A stretch of 55,369 nt of DNA from Salinivirgaceae bacterium (GTDB lineage Bacteria > Bacteroidota > Bacteroidia > Bacteroidales > SZUA-534): the NCBI GenBank assembly GCA_017474765.1, contig JAFVGW010000049.1:1-55369 (forward strand). Reading direction: 5' to 3'. Below are positions 17,859 to 26,663 of the stretch, in pieces (position 1 is the first letter of the stretch; every line of letters starts with the position of its first letter). A model generated the notes under the pieces. That model did not search any database, was not told the origin of the DNA, and saw only the letters and a program-made list of their open reading frames with translations. Made by a program: the position numbers and the translations under genes.

Positions 17859-18305
17859 ATGTTACAAATTGGAACAAAAGCACCGTATTTTGAAGGTGTC
17901 GATGAAAATGAAAACTTAGTCAAATTGAGCGATTTTTCGGGTAAAAAGTTGGTTCTATACTTTTATCCGAAAGACAGCACTCCTGGATGTACGGCCGAGG
18001 CGTGTGATTTGCGCGACAATTACCAGCGTTTTTTGTCGTTGGGTTATGAGGTGTTGGGGGTGAGTAAAGATTCTTCGGCATCGCACCAGAAGTTTATTGC
18101 TAAATACAATCTGCCGTTTCACTTGATTTCTGACACCAATTGCGTGATACTTAAAGATTACGGAGCTTGGGGTGAGAAAAAAATGTATGGCAAGACAACC
18201 ATTGGAACCATACGTTCAACTTATGTGATAGATGAGCAAGGGGTGATTATTGATGCGATAGCAAAAGTTGATACTAAGAATCATACCGCGCAATTGTTGA
18301 AATAA
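17859..18305 (+). CDS. bcp: Thioredoxin-dependent thiol peroxidase (Bcp/PrxQ peroxiredoxin)
   Basis: The 148-residue protein is a peroxiredoxin of the Bcp/PrxQ type. The active site is PKDSTPGCTAEACDLRD, with peroxidatic Cys44 and resolving Cys49 five residues later, typical for this subgroup. It reduces hydrogen peroxide and organic hydroperoxides in the cytoplasm with thioredoxin as donor. Length fits the family (about 150). It is a single gene between a terminator and gpmI. Confidence 0.93.
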   Translation: MLQIGTKAPYFEGVDENENLVKLSDFSGKKLVLYFYPKDSTPGCTAEACDLRDNYQRFLSLGYEVLGVSKDSSASHQKFIAKYNLPFHLISDTNCVILKDYGAWGEKKMYGKTTIGTIRSTYVIDEQGVIIDAIAKVDTKNHTAQLLK

Positions 18306-18464
18306 ATCGAGGATTTTCCCGCCTGCCGCTTCTTGTTTTAGCGGATACATATTTTGTGTTTTGCTGTAGCCTTTTTTTGAATAATTTCGCACTCGGATTT
18401 TGTGGATTGTGTGTTGTGTGCAATTCGTTCAATGTCAGAATGTTAAATTAAAAAGAAATATAAA

Positions 18465-19997
18465 ATGGCAAAAGGAAAAACGCTGTTGATGATTCTCGAT
18501 GGATGGGGAATCGGCAACAAGACAAAAAGTGACGCAATTTACACTGCAGGAGCGCCCAATATGGAGCGTCTGGCAAAGGAATACCCTAACGCACAGTTGC
18601 TTACAAGCGGCGAGGATGTTGGTCTGCCTAACGGACAGATGGGCAACTCTGAGGTCGGTCACCTTAACATTGGTGCCGGACGCATTGTGTATCAGGACCT
18701 TGTGAAAATCAATCGTGCCTGCGCCGACAACAGCATCCTGAAAAATCCGGAGATTGTTTCGGCCTACGAGTACGCCAAAAAGAACGGCAAGAGCATCCAC
18801 TTGATGGGCCTGACTTCGAACGGCGGCGTGCACTCATCGCTCGACCATCTGTTCAAACTCATCGAGATTGCAAAAGAGTACGGCATCAGCAATACTTTCG
18901 TTCACTGCTTTATGGACGGCCGCGACACCGACCCCAAGAGCGGCAAGGGCTTTATTGCCGACCTGCAGAAGCACTGCGACGCCAACATCGGACACATTGC
19001 AAGCATCATCGGCCGCTTCTACGCTATGGACCGCGACAAACGCTGGAACCGCATCAAAGTGGCTTACGACCAACTGGTTAACGGCATCGGTCGCAAGGTT
19101 GACGATATGGTGGCTGGCGTGCAGAGTTGCTACGACACCGACTCGGAGGAGCATAAGAATACCGACGAGTTTATGGAGCCGCTCATCAATGCCAAGGTTG
19201 ACGGCCGCATCAAAGACGGCGACGTGGTAATCTTCTTCAACTACCGCAACGACCGCGCCAAAGAGCTCACCATCGTGCTGACACAGAAGGATATGCTCGA
19301 AGAAGGAATGAACACCATTCCGAACCTGCAGTACTACTGTATGACGCCGTACGACGCAACTTTCACTGGCGTGCATATTCTGTTCCCGAAAGAGAACGTT
19401 ACCAACACTTTAGGCGAATATTTGAGCAGCAAGGGCCTGAAGCAGTTGCACACTGCCGAGACCGAGAAATACGCTCACGTGACCTTCTTCTTCAACGGCG
19501 GCCGCGAGGCACCATACGAAGGCGAGGAGCGCACTCTGGTGGCATCGCCAAAGGTTGCAACCTACGATCTGCAGCCCGAAATGAGCGCTTACGAGGTGAA
19601 AGACAAACTGATAGCAAGCATCAACACCAACAAGTTCGACTTTATTGTGGTGAACTTTGCCAATGGCGATATGGTTGGCCACACTGGTGTTTACGAGGCC
19701 ATCTGCAAGGCTGTCCGCGCCGTTGACGAATGCGTGGGTGAGGTTGTGGCTGCTGCACAGAAGAACGGCTACAACACCGTCATCATTGCCGACCACGGCA
19801 ACGCCGACAACGCCATCAACCCCGACGGCACGCCAAACACTGCCCACTCGCTCAATCCGGTGCCAATTATTGTTGTGTCGGACGATGTGAAAAAGGTTAA
19901 CAACGGGCGCCTGGCCGATGTTGCACCAACCGTGCTCACGCTTATGGGGCTCGACATTCCTGCCGAAATGAACGGAAATGTTCTGGTTGAATATTGA
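18465..19997 (+). CDS. gpmI: 2,3-bisphosphoglycerate-independent phosphoglycerate mutase
   Basis: The 510-residue protein is a full-length iPGM of the alkaline phosphatase superfamily. The N-terminal metal site [10 protein letters not shown] and the phosphorylated serine in [17 protein letters not shown] (Ser62) are present, as are MDGRDTDP and the C-terminal metal motif [12 protein letters not shown]. It interconverts 3- and 2-phosphoglycerate in glycolysis using two Mn ions. It has its own terminator. The 159 bases before it hold no recognisable element. Confidence 0.97.
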   Translation: MAKGKTLLMILDGWGIGNKTKSDAIYTAGAPNMERLAKEYPNAQLLTSGEDVGLPNGQMGNSEVGHLNIGAGRIVYQDLVKINRACADNSILKNPEIVSAYEYAKKNGKSIHLMGLTSNGGVHSSLDHLFKLIEIAKEYGISNTFVHCFMDGRDTDPKSGKGFIADLQKHCDANIGHIASIIGRFYAMDRDKRWNRIKVAYDQLVNGIGRKVDDMVAGVQSCYDTDSEEHKNTDEFMEPLINAKVDGRIKDGDVVIFFNYRNDRAKELTIVLTQKDMLEEGMNTIPNLQYYCMTPYDATFTGVHILFPKENVTNTLGEYLSSKGLKQLHTAETEKYAHVTFFFNGGREAPYEGEERTLVASPKVATYDLQPEMSAYEVKDKLIASINTNKFDFIVVNFANGDMVGHTGVYEAICKAVRAVDECVGEVVAAAQKNGYNTVIIADHGNADNAINPDGTPNTAHSLNPVPIIVVSDDVKKVNNGRLADVAPTVLTLMGLDIPAEMNGNVLVEY

Positions 19998-20024
19998 TTG
20001 TTAGACAAATAACCTATTGCAAAA

Positions 20025-20056
20025 GCCGCTTCGTGATTGTCGGAGCGGCATTTTTT
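20025..20056 (+). terminator. Terminator of gpmI
   Basis: GCCGCTTCG (20025-20033) pairs with CGGAGCGGC (20041-20049) with one G-U pair, then A and six T. The loop TGATTGT recurs in the terminator at 20632. Confidence 0.85.
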
Positions 20057-20097
20057 GTATGGAGAAAATACTATTTTTACAAAAAATCGAATTTGTA

Positions 20098-20607
20098 ATG
20101 GAAACAACTGTGCAATGTCCGTATTGTAAAAAAGAATACACTGGACAAGTGAATAAATGTCCGCACTGTGGTTATCCAATTACAGGCACAAAAGATGAGC
20201 AAGGTGTATTTGTGGGGCAACGAATCTTGATGAAAGGCGATATTGACGAATCGAAGAGTAGTATAAAACGTGCCAAAGTGGTTTTGATTGTGCTGGCTTG
20301 CTTATATGCTTGTATCACAGTGCGATTTGCTATTCTGTTCAAAGGATTGGATTTCTATCAGATATTGATTTTGTGCAGTCCGTCGATTCTTATCACCATA
20401 CTTTTTTCGGTTTGCATTTTTCTGCTGAAGAAACGCCCTGTTCTTTCACTATGGATGTCGTTGATACTGTACGTGTTATTGGAACTCTATTCGATAATTA
20501 ACCTGCGTGGAATTGTTCTGATTGCTATAGTGATAGCAATTCTTATAAAGGGCTTGTATGATGTTAAGAAAGCCGAGAAAGCTGAAGAAGAATTGAAAAT
20601 CAAATAA
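20098..20607 (+). CDS. Zinc-ribbon membrane protein, function unknown
   Basis: From ATG 20098 the protein has 169 residues. It opens with a double CxxC zinc ribbon, CPYCKKEY...CPHCGYPI (about residues 6-26), then a short linker and four hydrophobic segments (about 60-155), ending in a charged tail KKAEKAEEELKIK. Zinc-ribbon plus membrane domain proteins are common in Bacteroidota, usually without a known role. A longer frame starts at 20017 but runs through the gpmI terminator, so the start at 20098 is preferred. The gene sits between two near-identical terminators. Confidence 0.75.
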   Translation: METTVQCPYCKKEYTGQVNKCPHCGYPITGTKDEQGVFVGQRILMKGDIDESKSSIKRAKVVLIVLACLYACITVRFAILFKGLDFYQILILCSPSILITILFSVCIFLLKKRPVLSLWMSLILYVLLELYSIINLRGIVLIAIVIAILIKGLYDVKKAEKAEEELKIK

Positions 20608-20631
20608 TTGCGCGTTTTATTTAAGGACCTG

Positions 20632-20665
20632 AATGCCGCTTCGCGATTGTGGGGCGGCATTTTTT
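20632..20665 (+). terminator. Terminator of the zinc-ribbon protein gene
   Basis: AATGCCGC (20632-20639) pairs with GCGGCATT (20654-20661), then T to 20665. The core GCCGCTTCGCGATTGTGGGG is nearly the same as in the gpmI terminator 610 bases upstream. Confidence 0.85.
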
Positions 20666-20758
20666 GTGATTTTTGTCAGTAAAACTCGCACTATTAAAAA
20701 ATAGTCTTGCTTTTGCAGAACAAGTTTCCTACAATTGTATTGTATAATTGACAATTAA

Positions 20759-21061
20759 ATGGGGCTCTTGAAAATATCGGTTTTGGCTGGCGCGATTTCG
20801 GCTGCAAGTCTCGGCTGTTCTGAAGATGCCGATGTTGCCCGATATGTCGATGGGTTGCTCATCGATTATACCGCATTCGATGGCTGCGGTTGGGTGATTG
20901 ATTCTGACAATCAACTATTTGAGCCATTGAATGTCAATGAGTTTGCCATCGATTTGTCTGACAGTTTGCGAGTCCGTTTCGCATACGCTGAAGATGATGA
21001 CCAAAAATCGTCGTGCCGCGTGGGCACAGTCATCCGCTTGCTCGATATTTATGAGAAATAG
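20759..21061 (+). CDS. Small lipoprotein, function unknown
   Basis: The 100-residue protein has a hydrophobic start and a lipobox-like SLGC (Cys20) after a short signal, so it is likely a lipoprotein. The rest has the pattern FDGCGWVIDSDNQLFEPLNV and CRVGTVIRLLDIYEK, seen in small Bacteroidota lipoproteins of unknown role, with three more cysteines. It stands alone after the terminator at 20665. The 92 bases after it hold only a doubled TAGTGCC motif (about 21129-21137) of the kind scattered in such genomes. Confidence 0.65.
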   Translation: MGLLKISVLAGAISAASLGCSEDADVARYVDGLLIDYTAFDGCGWVIDSDNQLFEPLNVNEFAIDLSDSLRVRFAYAEDDDQKSSCRVGTVIRLLDIYEK

Positions 21062-21153
21062 GAAATCTCAACTTCCAACACCTAATCCTGATTGCTATCG
21101 GGACTAACAACCCGACACCAAAATCTAGTGCCTAGTGCCTGTAAACTAGTGTC

Positions 21154-21945
21154 TTAATCCTTCACGCACCTTACCGAAATAGCGTTCTGCGGTTTCTCGT
21201 AGTAGATGAACGGCTTTTTCAGGTTCTTGTGGTAGTAGAGTTTCCAAATGTTGTCGTGCGATTTCGACGATGACCACAGCGAGGCCGAACTGCCTGAATT
21301 CTGAAATTCGCCGTTGTAGAATCCCGCATACACAAGGTCGAACGGATTTATCAGATTTTCAACCACCGAATCGTTGCAGAGAGCCACCGAAAGGTCTGTC
21401 AGTTCGGCGTGAGTGGGTATGTGCCAACCGTCGGGGCAAAGGCCTTGGGCGCCTTCATCGGTGCTGCCGTTCATTGCGGCGTCCCACGTGTAGAGCAGTC
21501 CATTCTCGGGCGCGTCGGGGTTTTCAAAATATTTCACTTCGTCGCCGTTGGCGTTGGTTTTCGCCTTCAGATTTTCGGTCATCCAAACGTGCTCACCAAC
21601 AATGGCGGTGCGGTAACTGTTGCCTTCGTTGTCGATGCAGAGCGGGCAGTCGGGTCCCGTAACTTCAATAGTATCAGCGCCAACGCGGCCTTTGGCGTCG
21701 GTGACGGTGACAATGTAGGTGCCTGCCGCCAGGTTGCTGATTTCGGCCACAGCCTGATTGTTCGACCAACGGATGGCGTACGGCTCTTTGCCGCCGCTGA
21801 TGGTTATCGCTATTGAGCCGTCGTTGCTGCCGTAGTCAGACAGGGGCGTTACGTTCGATTCAATCTCGATTGTTTTCTGACTGCAACTTGCTAATATTGT
21901 GCCGATTACTGCGGCTGACAACAGGCTTTTATAATATGCTCGCAT
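21154..21945 (-). CDS. Lipoprotein with SprB-like repeat and FISUMP domain
   Basis: The 263-residue protein has a lipobox LASC (Cys21). Residues about 30-95 are a SprB-type repeat (GSNDGSIAITISGGKEPYAI, then ISNLAAGTYIVTVTDAKG). Residues about 100-263 match the Fibrobacter succinogenes major paralogous domain: DNEGNSYRTAIVGEHVWMTE, NLKA, LYTWDAA, GLCPDGWHIPTHAELTDL and the end ISVRCVKD. Proteins of this kind are exported and often surface-exposed; no activity is established. It stands alone on the minus strand, convergent with the small lipoprotein gene. Confidence 0.85.
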   Translation of the reverse strand: MRAYYKSLLSAAVIGTILASCSQKTIEIESNVTPLSDYGSNDGSIAITISGGKEPYAIRWSNNQAVAEISNLAAGTYIVTVTDAKGRVGADTIEVTGPDCPLCIDNEGNSYRTAIVGEHVWMTENLKAKTNANGDEVKYFENPDAPENGLLYTWDAAMNGSTDEGAQGLCPDGWHIPTHAELTDLSVALCNDSVVENLINPFDLVYAGFYNGEFQNSGSSASLWSSSKSHDNIWKLYYHKNLKKPFIYYEKPQNAISVRCVKD

Positions 21946-22037
21946 AATCTGTAAACGTTAAATAAAAGTTAAACTGCCTTGAAAAAGCGTTTAAAAATAG
22001 CAAAAACACATTTATTTGTGAGTTGATTGACAAATTT

Positions 22038-22775
22038 ATGTCGAAATTTATAAAAAAAGTTGCGTTTGCGTCCGTCATTTTGCTTTTCGCGGTCGTTGCC
22101 GAAGGGCAGGATCCACTGCAGCCTGCCGCTACAATCATCCGCGGAAGCATTCTCGATGCCGCTGATTTGCAGCCTATTCCGTATGTCAGCGTTTATGTCA
22201 GGCACGGATATGGCACGGCATCGAACGAGAACGGATATTTTGAACTGCCTTGTCATTCGGGCGATACGATAATCTTCTCGTGCGTTGGATATCAGCGTGT
22301 TACGTTTGCCATTCCCGATTCGCTCATCGGTCGCAGCCGCGTGGTTGGAATACTGATGTCGGCCGATACCATTCTTTTGGGCGAAGTTGTGGCGCTGCCG
22401 TTCATCACCTATGCGCAATTGAAATACGAAGTGGCCAATATGCCACCCGACGAGAATATCAGTTTGGCTATCAACAATATAGATAACGCCGTCAAGTTGG
22501 CAATCAGCGCGCCGCATCCGATTCTTGATGCAGAATTGGGGCCGATGCGGCAACTCGCAAGTTACACTCGCCGCTTGGAATATGCGGGAATGTATGACCC
22601 GTCGAAAACGCTAAATCTTGTGGGTTCAGGCTCGGGGTTGGCGTCTTACCTGCGGATGCTCAAAAAATCGAAAACGCGGCCATCTGTTTCATACAATTAT
22701 AATAATGCCGTGTGGCAGCGGCAGATGGCCGACGATGTGCGCCGATTCGTTGGAAAAAGTAAGACAACAGACTGA
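22038..22775 (+). CDS. Exported protein with carboxypeptidase-regulatory-like domain
   Basis: From ATG 22038 the protein has 245 residues. A signal peptide ends near residue 24 (VVAEGQ). Residues about 33-110 are a CarboxypepD_reg-like beta-sandwich: IIRGSILDAADLQPIPYVSV, GTASNENGYFELPC, DTIIFSCVGYQ. The remaining 135 residues have no family I recognise. Such proteins are periplasmic or outer-membrane associated in Bacteroidota. The longer TTG start at 22023 is less likely. The last codons run into the 14-base tandem repeats that follow. Confidence 0.75.
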   Translation: MSKFIKKVAFASVILLFAVVAEGQDPLQPAATIIRGSILDAADLQPIPYVSVYVRHGYGTASNENGYFELPCHSGDTIIFSCVGYQRVTFAIPDSLIGRSRVVGILMSADTILLGEVVALPFITYAQLKYEVANMPPDENISLAINNIDNAVKLAISAPHPILDAELGPMRQLASYTRRLEYAGMYDPSKTLNLVGSGSGLASYLRMLKKSKTRPSVSYNYNNAVWQRQMADDVRRFVGKSKTTD

Positions 22776-22788
22776 AGACAACAGACGC

Positions 22789-22830
22789 CAGACGTCAGAC
22801 AGCAGACGTCAGACAGCAGACGTCAGACAA
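22789..22830. repeat. Three 14-base tandem repeats
   Basis: CAGACGTCAGACAG occurs three times in a row (the last ends AA), preceded by related imperfect copies from about 22762. Each unit holds the palindrome GACGTC. Confidence 0.9.
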
Positions 22831-22866
22831 CGGACAATAGTTGGATTTGTATTACTATTAATTAAT

Positions 22867-22906
22867 CAATCCTTCAGTCATTCAATCCTTCAGTCATTCA
22901 ATCCTT
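22867..22906. repeat. Two and a half 16-base tandem repeats
   Basis: CAATCCTTCAGTCATT occurs twice, followed by CAATCCTT, directly beyond the 3' end of thyA. Confidence 0.9.
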
Positions 22907-22908
22907 TA

Positions 22909-23703
22909 TCACACCGACACTTCGCCCTTGATGTGCGGATGCGGGTTGTAGTTGTCGAGTCGGAAATCGTCGAATTTGAACTTGAAAATGTCGTCAACTT
23001 CGGGATTAATCCACATTGTGGGCAGCGGCCGCGGCTCGCGTGTGAGTTGCAGTTGAACCTGCTCAAGGTGGTTGTTATATATGTGTAGGTCGCCGAAGGT
23101 GTGGATGAACTCGCCCAACTGTAGGTGGCAGACCTGCGCAACCATCATTGTCAAAAGCGAGTACGACGCAATGTTGAACGGCACGCCCAAAAAGGCGTCG
23201 GCGCTGCGCTGGTAGAGTTGGCACGACAGGCGGCCGTTGCGCACGTAGAACTGAAACAGCGCGTGGCAGGGCGGCAGAGCCATATGGTCGATGTCGGCCA
23301 CGTTCCAGGCGCTCACAATCAGGCGGCGCGAGTCGGGGTTGGTCTTTATGTCGTGGATGAGTTTGCTGATTTGGTCGATATGCGAGCCGTCGGGTGCGGG
23401 CCACGAGCGCCACTGATAGCCATAGACGTGGCCAAGGTCGCCATTCTCGTCGGCCCACTCGTTCCAGATTCGTACACCGTTGTCCTGCAGGTATTTAACG
23501 TTGGTGTCGCCCGCCAAAAACCACAGCAATTCGTGAATAATCGATTTCAAGTGCAGTTTTTTCGTCGTCAGGCAGGGGAATCCCGCGTTCAGGTCGAAGC
23601 GCATCTGGTAGCCGAAGGTGCTGATGGTGCCCGTTCCAGTGCGGTCGCTTTTCTTGTCGCCCGTCGCAATAATGTGCGACAGCATATCGAGATATTGTTT
23701 CAT
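22909..23703 (-). CDS. thyA: Thymidylate synthase
   Basis: From ATG 23703 the protein has 264 residues, the same length as E. coli ThyA, and starts [15 protein letters not shown]. The catalytic cysteine is Cys146 in [12 protein letters not shown], followed by [17 protein letters not shown] and the C-terminal end KGEVSV. It methylates dUMP to dTMP with methylene-tetrahydrofolate in the cytoplasm. The longer start at 23727 is not supported by the family. No dihydrofolate reductase gene lies next to it in this window. Confidence 0.96.
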   Translation of the reverse strand: MKQYLDMLSHIIATGDKKSDRTGTGTISTFGYQMRFDLNAGFPCLTTKKLHLKSIIHELLWFLAGDTNVKYLQDNGVRIWNEWADENGDLGHVYGYQWRSWPAPDGSHIDQISKLIHDIKTNPDSRRLIVSAWNVADIDHMALPPCHALFQFYVRNGRLSCQLYQRSADAFLGVPFNIASYSLLTMMVAQVCHLQLGEFIHTFGDLHIYNNHLEQVQLQLTREPRPLPTMWINPEVDDIFKFKFDDFRLDNYNPHPHIKGEVSV

Positions 23704-23879
23704 TGTGTAGCGATTTTTTGAGCGCACAATTTAATCAGCAATAGTCGAAAGTGGGCGGTGCCATTGACTGATTTTTCAACAAACAATTAGCATTGTAGAG
23801 CTTTCCATTCCTAATACCGATTTGAACAGATTTCTCGTACATATTATACGTAAGTCGAATTTATTTTTTGAAGTAACTG

Positions 23880-23910
23880 TTGTGTATAATAGCCTTTTAC
23901 CGATATTTGC
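23880..23910 (+). promoter_or_regulatory. Possible promoter of the porin gene
   Basis: TTG at 23880-23882 and TATTTGC at 23904-23910, 21 bases apart, resemble the -33/-7 pair of Bacteroidota with an imperfect -7 box. The start at 23955 lies 44 bases downstream, and a longer frame from 23880 would overlap this site. Confidence 0.4.
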
Positions 23911-23954
23911 ACCGTTTTTTTCGGAAAGAAAGTTTAATTGTTAAAATATTGATT

Positions 23955-25067
23955 ATGAAATTCAAAGCATTTGTTCTTTCGGCTGTTGCGCTTGCAGTTT
24001 CGGCAAGTTCGTTCGGCCAAATCAAAGTCAAAACCGAGTCGGGCGATATGAATGTCCGCTTTATGGGCCGCACCAATTTCGATGCTGGCACTTTCATTGC
24101 TTCATCTGACGACAATCTGAGTGACCACAACGGCATTGCCATGAACGACACCCGTTTGGGCGTTCTGGCCAACTTCGACGAGAAGTTCAGCGCCAAAATC
24201 GAGGTTTGCTACGCATCGAAAGCCATCTCGTTCCGCGACTTGTGGATTGGTTACAAACTGAACGACAACAGCACAATCACTGCAGGAAACCATTTCCAGC
24301 CTTATGGCGCAAAACCGCTCGGTCTGTCATACAAGTTTGTTGAGGACGCTTCGGTCGACTACACTTTCTGCCCGTCGCGTAAAATCGGTGTTTCATACGC
24401 CTACACTTCCGATGCCTTCAACCTGACTGCAGGTTTGTTCAGCGACGGCAATGTTGACAATGGTAAGAACATTGATAAGGGCTGGTCGGCTGCGGCAAAG
24501 GCTATTATCCGCCCAATCGTCGACGAGTCAACAATTCTTCACATCGGTGTTGCTCCAATGTTTGTGCAATCGCCCAACGCAGTGTCGTTCTCGGGCCAGA
24601 TTCCGACAACTGTTGTGACACAAAAACTCATCGGCACAGCCAATTTTAACCCCGACAACTATCTGCGCATGGAGGCCGAGGCAATCTTCATCAGCGGAAA
24701 ACTCTATGTTGAGGGCCACTACATGGCTGCATCGCTGCAAAAGATGGACAGCGCTGGCAACAACGCTTATGTCGACGGATTTTACGCACAGGCCAGTTTC
24801 CTGATAAAGGGCGACCAGCAGAACTATAACAAAAAGACAGGTTTGGCAGCCAACGCATCTCCCAAGAGCCTTGAGGTTCTGGCCCGTGTGAGCCACCTCA
24901 ATCTCGATGCCGACCATGTAAATGCCGGTCAGCATACCGACTTCACCATCGGCTGCAACTATTTCTTCAACAAGAATCTGAACTTGAAACTCAACGCCAT
25001 TTACGCAACTGTGAAAGACGGCGAGAACTACACAATGGTTCAGTCGCGTCTGCAGTTCTCGTTCTAA
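23955..25067 (+). CDS. Porin, phosphate-selective porin O/P-like
   Basis: From ATG 23955 the protein has 370 residues with a signal peptide ending near 22 (SSFGQ). The rest is a continuous beta-barrel pattern ending in the aromatic outer-membrane signature RLQFSF. MNVRFMGRTNFDAGTF, NDTRLGVLANFDEKFSAKIE and LRDLWIGYKL-like strands (FRDLWIGYKLNDNSTITAG) fit the OprO/OprP porin family. It probably forms a diffusion pore in the outer membrane; phosphate selectivity cannot be judged. It stands alone with a strong terminator shared with the convergent lipoprotein gene. Confidence 0.8.
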   Translation: MKFKAFVLSAVALAVSASSFGQIKVKTESGDMNVRFMGRTNFDAGTFIASSDDNLSDHNGIAMNDTRLGVLANFDEKFSAKIEVCYASKAISFRDLWIGYKLNDNSTITAGNHFQPYGAKPLGLSYKFVEDASVDYTFCPSRKIGVSYAYTSDAFNLTAGLFSDGNVDNGKNIDKGWSAAAKAIIRPIVDESTILHIGVAPMFVQSPNAVSFSGQIPTTVVTQKLIGTANFNPDNYLRMEAEAIFISGKLYVEGHYMAASLQKMDSAGNNAYVDGFYAQASFLIKGDQQNYNKKTGLAANASPKSLEVLARVSHLNLDADHVNAGQHTDFTIGCNYFFNKNLNLKLNAIYATVKDGENYTMVQSRLQFSF

Positions 25068-25084
25068 AACGGATGGCTCAAAAA

Positions 25085-25116
25085 CAAAAAAGCGGCTCAT
25101 GCGGGCCGCTTTTTTT
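25085..25116. terminator. Bidirectional terminator between porin and lipoprotein genes
   Basis: AAAAAAGCGGC and GCCGCTTTTTTT (25086-25096 and 25105-25116) form a stem with T runs on both strands, serving the convergent genes ending at 25067 and 25136. Confidence 0.85.
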
Positions 25117-25135
25117 ATGCTGTTGCGTCGTGTTT

Positions 25136-25771
25136 CTACCAGAAAAGGTCGGGCGTCACGCCAAGGTCGAAGCGACCGTCGGACAGCCATGTTTTCTCAC
25201 CGTTGCTCACATAGCGGATGTCGAAAGTTCCAGAAACAATGGCCTCCTCGAATCTATCATTCACATAGAGAATCTGCACGCGCTTGAAATGTAGTTCGCC
25301 GCTGCGGATGTCGGTGATGGCCTCTTGCAGATTGTCGCCGCGCTTGACTAACACCTTTATGTTTGGGTCGGTTAGGTCGAAGTTTTTTCCGTTGAGCAGA
25401 TAGAGTTTTTTGCAATTATTGATTACCGAATCGCACGGGAAGATTATCGTGAGCGACACATCTTCTTTGGTTGCAGCGTATGAGTCATAAGACGAGTTTT
25501 TTTTGTATTTCTGACAACCGTTCATGGTGAGTTCCAAAGTTTTGTCGCTGTCGTGCCACTCCATTATGCAAGGGTTTTCGTGCCAGCACGACACAAAATA
25601 GTTGCGCCCCATTTTAGCGCCGAACGTATTGTAGCCCCATTCGCTGTATTCGGGCAGGTTATAGTCTTCCGAGTCATTTATCCAGATCGACCTGTCAATG
25701 CTGTCGTCCGTGTCGCAGGCGGCAATCATGCTTATGGCCGCCATGCAGATTATTGCCAATTGCTTTTTCAT
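25136..25771 (-). CDS. Lipoprotein of unknown function
   Basis: The 211-residue protein has a lipobox IAAC (Cys19) followed by Asp-Thr-Asp. Its C-terminal part, VSGTFDIRYVSNGEKTWLSD then GRFDLG, is a pattern I associate with small Bacteroidota lipoproteins in which a final beta-sandwich strand ends in GxFD. Four cysteines in the middle (FVSCWHENPC, NGCQKYK, PCDSVINNC) could form disulfides. It starts two bases after the stop of the barrel gene 25774-26511, so the two form an operon and may act together at the outer membrane. Function unknown. Confidence 0.7.
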   Translation of the reverse strand: MKKQLAIICMAAISMIAACDTDDSIDRSIWINDSEDYNLPEYSEWGYNTFGAKMGRNYFVSCWHENPCIMEWHDSDKTLELTMNGCQKYKKNSSYDSYAATKEDVSLTIIFPCDSVINNCKKLYLLNGKNFDLTDPNIKVLVKRGDNLQEAITDIRSGELHFKRVQILYVNDRFEEAIVSGTFDIRYVSNGEKTWLSDGRFDLGVTPDLFW

Positions 25772-25773
25772 CT

Positions 25774-26511
25774 TTATTCCTCCGATTTATTTTTTGCAAA
25801 TTGATAACTTATTTGGAATCCGCCGCCAAGATTGTCGCTGAAGCCGAAGCCTGTCATCGTGCCAACGGCCACAACATAGGGGAACACAAACTCTGCGCAG
25901 AGTGATTTTTTGCGGCCGATTTGAATGCCTGCCGCGGCATATACGGGCATGGTGAAATTGTCGCCGTCAGGAATTTTAATATCGACTCCAGGCTCGTTGT
26001 TATAATGGTACATACGCGTTGTTGTCGATGTGGTGCAGCGGAAATTGAATGTTGCTCCACCGCGTATGTACGGTGTCGGGCGGCCGCTGCCGCGTATTGT
26101 GAAGCGGAATTCGAGCGGAATACCGACATACGTGTTGCTTTGGCTTATCGACCTAACCGTGTAATAATAAGTGTTGTAGCCTTCGCTTTCCGTTTTGTAG
26201 TAGAAAAAGTCGTATTTCGACTCGTATTTGCTCCATGTGTTTGTCAGGCGCAAACCCGTCGACAGGCTTATACGGTTGTTGATGTAGTATTCTGGCGTGA
26301 AGCCAAAATGAAAACTTGTGGCAACTTTTGGGTCCCAGCCGTACTGGTAGTCTCTCGACGACAGGTAGGCTCTTACGTTGTCCATATCCTTATCCTTGGT
26401 GCCAAAGAAATTGACACCAACAGATGTGTTCATCGCCCAATGAGGATTGCCAGCGAAACAACTTGACGCAATACTTAACAGCATTGTTGTCAAATAAATA
26501 CATTTTCTCAT
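25774..26511 (-). CDS. Outer-membrane beta-barrel protein
   Basis: The 245-residue protein has a signal peptide ending at about 20 (SSCFAG) and then eight or more amphipathic strands in the OmpA-like, PF13568-type pattern (VATSFHFGFTPEYYINNRIS, NTYVGIPLEFRFTI, PYIRGGATFNF) and ends SYQFAKNKSEE. It is shorter and less like the next three barrels than those are to each other. It has its own housekeeping-type promoter and is followed directly by a lipoprotein gene. Role unknown. Confidence 0.75.
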   Translation of the reverse strand: MRKCIYLTTMLLSIASSCFAGNPHWAMNTSVGVNFFGTKDKDMDNVRAYLSSRDYQYGWDPKVATSFHFGFTPEYYINNRISLSTGLRLTNTWSKYESKYDFFYYKTESEGYNTYYYTVRSISQSNTYVGIPLEFRFTIRGSGRPTPYIRGGATFNFRCTTSTTTRMYHYNNEPGVDIKIPDGDNFTMPVYAAAGIQIGRKKSLCAEFVFPYVVAVGTMTGFGFSDNLGGGFQISYQFAKNKSEE

Positions 26512-26548
26512 AATACGGTTTTTAACAGAAGTTTTTCGATTTCTCGTA

Positions 26549-26576
26549 CAAATATAACGACATTTTCAGCGCCAAA
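26549..26576 (-). promoter_or_regulatory. Bacteroidota-type promoter of the barrel/lipoprotein operon
   Basis: On the minus strand TTTG (26576-26573) and TATATTTG (26556-26549), 16 bases apart, lie 38 bases before the start at 26511. This gene therefore lacks the TGCAAC-N15-CATCA signature of the sigma-linked barrels. Confidence 0.6.
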
Positions 26577-26591
26577 TTGTTTTAAACGCAG

Positions 26592-26616
26592 AAAACACGG
26601 AGTATGCCCCGTGTTC
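26592..26616 (-). terminator. Terminator of the barrel gene 26664-27452
   Basis: On the minus strand ACACGG and CCGTGT form a stem with loop GGCATACT, followed by TTTTC. Confidence 0.6.
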
Positions 26617-26663
26617 CCTGTAACTAATTTATTTTTAACCAATTATTTTATGATGAGCGTGCG

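Noticed and set aside
20017..20097. Extended start of the zinc-ribbon protein at 20017
   Set aside because: The extra codons lie in the gpmI terminator hairpin and encode no family-like sequence. ATG 20098 starts right before the zinc ribbon.
22789..22830. CRISPR-like look of the CAGACGTCAGACAG repeats
   Set aside because: The units are 14 bases long and directly adjacent, without spacers, and no cas gene is near.
22618..23088. Plus-strand frame overlapping the end of the 22038 gene and thyA
   Set aside because: It runs through both tandem repeats and antisense to thyA and has no protein-like pattern.
25553..26466. Plus-strand frames opposite the barrel and lipoprotein genes
   Set aside because: The minus-strand genes have signal peptides and strand patterns. 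The opposite frames are rich in Arg, Val and Cys without any domain.
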